Positions 62,865 to 64,000 of a stretch of 64,000 nucleotides of DNA are shown here, one piece after another. The translations under genes were made by a program, and so were the position numbers. The DNA is from Tichowtungia sp964398915. GTDB taxonomy: Bacteria > Verrucomicrobiota > Kiritimatiellia > Kiritimatiellales > Tichowtungiaceae. Location of the stretch: contig CAYNOR010000009.1 of NCBI GenBank assembly GCA_964398915.1, positions 1-64,000 of the forward strand, given 5' to 3'. The notes below the pieces were generated by a model, which worked only from the letters and a program-made list of their open reading frames with translations, was not told where the DNA came from and made no database searches. The stretch's first letter is position 1. Every line of letters begins with the position of its first letter.

Positions 62865-64000
62865 TCAGATCTGAGTTTTGAGCCAGTCGAGGAGGGTGGT
62901 GCGGTCGGTAAAGCGGTCTTCGAGCTGGGCGTCGTAGGCGAGCTGAATCAGTTCGCCCATGCGCGGTCCGGACTCAATACCGAGTTCCCGCAGGTCTTTT
63001 CCGGTGACCCACCGTTCGGGCAGAATCGGCTCTTTTTTCATTTCTTCGGCTTTTTTGAGCAGATAGTGATAGTTGTCGAGCAGACGATGACTGCCGGAGC
63101 AGTCGAGCCGGTGCAGCTCAAGTTCCAGATCGAAGGTTTCCGCACCCATCAGTTTGCGCAGGGTGGATTTATTCATCTTCTGCACGTCTTTGAAACGCAT
63201 GTGCCCATCAATCGCGATGAGGATTTGTTTAATCTCTTTGACCGGCAGTTTCAGGCGGCGCAGAATTTCTTCAGCCATTTCGGCACTCTTGCGCTCGTGA
63301 CCGTGGAAACGCAGACGGTCTGCACCCATAAAGGCTGTCGCAGGTTTGCCGACATCATGCAGCAGAACGGTGTAGGCCAGCAGCTTTTTGAAGCTGGAGG
63401 GATGAGCAGGCTGGAAAGCCTGCTCCACAGGTGAGGCAGGCTTTCCAGCCTGCCTGATCTTGAGCAAGGATCCTTTTCCTGATCTGAAATCGGTGGATGC
63501 AAGATGTGCTTTGACGGGATTTTGAAAAATATAGGCGGTGATTTTTTCAAGAGACGCTTCGCTGCGGATAATATGATCAAAAGATTCATCCATCCAAAGA
63601 GCTCCCTTTGACCCGGTCACTTTATTGATTTCCCGTGCTGAATATCCTTTCCATGACTGCATTATGCCAGAGAGCGGTTCTCCGGCTGCCGGCGCAACAA
63701 TCAAATGCACATGGTTGGGCATGATGACATAGTCGCCGAGCCGGTAGCGCTCACCATCGAAGTGAAGAAGAGTCTGTTCAACAATTTCAGCAATTTCATG
63801 ATTTTTTAAAACGCATGACCCATATCCTTTATCGAGCCATTCCTGCTGCCGTTCATGATAGAGGCGGGATCGTTCGCTTTCTATCGTTTGAGAAGAAGGA
63901 TCGGGTTGTTGCTTGCGCCAGAGTTCCAGTTCTTCCTGCCATTGAGCCAGTTTTTCCTGAGCAATCGAGTCGGCCAGCCGGAAGGTGATAAAATAAATTC
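62865..64000 (-). CDS. cca: CCA tRNA nucleotidyltransferase (HD-domain part) with in-frame RAYT transposase insertion; 5' end beyond window
   Basis: The frame is open from the right edge to the stop at 62865. The C-terminal 175 residues read as the C-terminal half of a CCA-adding enzyme: LLHDVGKPATAF (HD motif), HGHERKSAEMAEEILRRLKLP, HMRFKDVQKMNKSTLRKLMG and VTGKDLRELGIESGPRMGEL. Directly upstream, in the same frame, lies a RAYT domain: YFITFRLADSIAQEK, MPNHVHLIV (HUH) and Tyr in AYIFQNPVKAHL. The joint peptide KIRQAGKPASPVEQAFQPA is the translated palindrome at 63406. The nucleotidyltransferase domain should lie to the right of the window. Confidence 0.85.
   Translation of the reverse strand, partial: IYFITFRLADSIAQEKLAQWQEELELWRKQQPDPSSQTIESERSRLYHERQQEWLDKGYGSCVLKNHEIAEIVEQTLLHFDGERYRLGDYVIMPNHVHLIVAPAAGEPLSGIMQSWKGYSAREINKVTGSKGALWMDESFDHIIRSEASLEKITAYIFQNPVKAHLASTDFRSGKGSLLKIRQAGKPASPVEQAFQPAHPSSFKKLLAYTVLLHDVGKPATAFMGADRLRFHGHERKSAEMAEEILRRLKLPVKEIKQILIAIDGHMRFKDVQKMNKSTLRKLMGAETFDLELELHRLDCSGSHRLLDNYHYLLKKAEEMKKEPILPERWVTGKDLRELGIESGPRMGELIQLAYDAQLEDRFTDRTTLLDWLKTQI
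63393..64000 (-). mobile_element. RAYT-coding element inserted in frame in the cca-like gene (one border outside window)
   Basis: The transposase shares YF(I/V)TFRLADSIAQ, GSC(V/I)L, HFDG(E/Q)RY, MPNHVH and a KI/RIQ-YI--NP motif with the element at 22142-22849, so the two belong to one RAYT subfamily. The border inside the window is a palindrome of the same family. All catalytic residues are present. Confidence 0.82.
63406..63453. repeat. Palindrome family GCAGGCTGGAAGCCTGC, copy bordering the in-gene RAYT
   Basis: GCAGGCTGGAAAGCCTGC (63406-63423) and its exact complement (63436-63453) flank a 12-base loop. Translated in the host protein. Confidence 0.85.

Overview
The window looks like chromosomal DNA of a Gram-negative, probably anaerobic bacterium of moderate GC content. 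Outer-membrane and lipoprotein signals, a type 2 isopentenyl-diphosphate isomerase, an AURKAIP1/COX24-type mini ribosomal protein, long-form HisG and several REP/RAYT families point to the PVC group (perhaps Kiritimatiellota). That placement is inference from gene content. I saw no rRNA, tRNA or CRISPR array.

Left part (1-15 kb): a partial HNH endonuclease runs off the left edge. Then come lysS, nikR, a four-gene block of unrecognised genes on the minus strand, and a radical SAM / VOC / methyltransferase group. A nickel-uptake operon follows (outer-membrane barrel, NikMN, NikQ, NikO) behind a palindrome that fits a NikR operator, so nikR and this operon form one nickel circuit. A DinG-type helicase and glgC follow.

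Middle (15-50 kb): mostly compact housekeeping genes (udk, def, gnd, an NtrB/NtrC-like pair, fmt, hisG, fni, recO, an N-acetylglutamate synthase-like gene, agmatine deiminase, nagZ, DAHP synthase, a Mur ligase, an RluA-type synthase, cstA, folE). Convergent neighbours often overlap at their 3' ends. A free-standing RAYT transposase at 19.4 kb sits between its own REP palindromes, one of which supplies the C-terminus of uridine kinase. A truncated IS3 remnant lies at 41.1 kb.

The most unusual signal is a pair of RAYT (Y1/HUH, REP-associated) transposase domains sitting in frame inside conserved genes. One lies inside a B12-binding radical SAM protein (about 22142-22849). The other lies inside what appears to be the CCA tRNA nucleotidyltransferase (about 63393 to the right edge). 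Both are bordered by one palindrome family (core GCAGGCTGGAAGCCTGC) that has no stop codon in any of six frames. The host frames stay open on both sides, so these look like protein-coding insertions comparable to inteins or Rickettsia palindromic elements, but carrying a transposase.

Right part (50-63 kb): a large type I restriction-modification operon, hsdM - rhuM - 50-codon ORF - hsdS - two metallo-beta-lactamase-fold proteins - membrane protein - duplicated hsdS tail - KAP NTPase - membrane protein - hsdR. The cassette of two MBL proteins and a membrane protein is bounded by an identical 58-bp direct repeat of the hsdS 3' end, which suggests a module inserted into, or able to leave, the operon. 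A short palindrome, TTCCAA-N3-TTGGAA, recurs across the window far more often than chance predicts, in coding and non-coding DNA.
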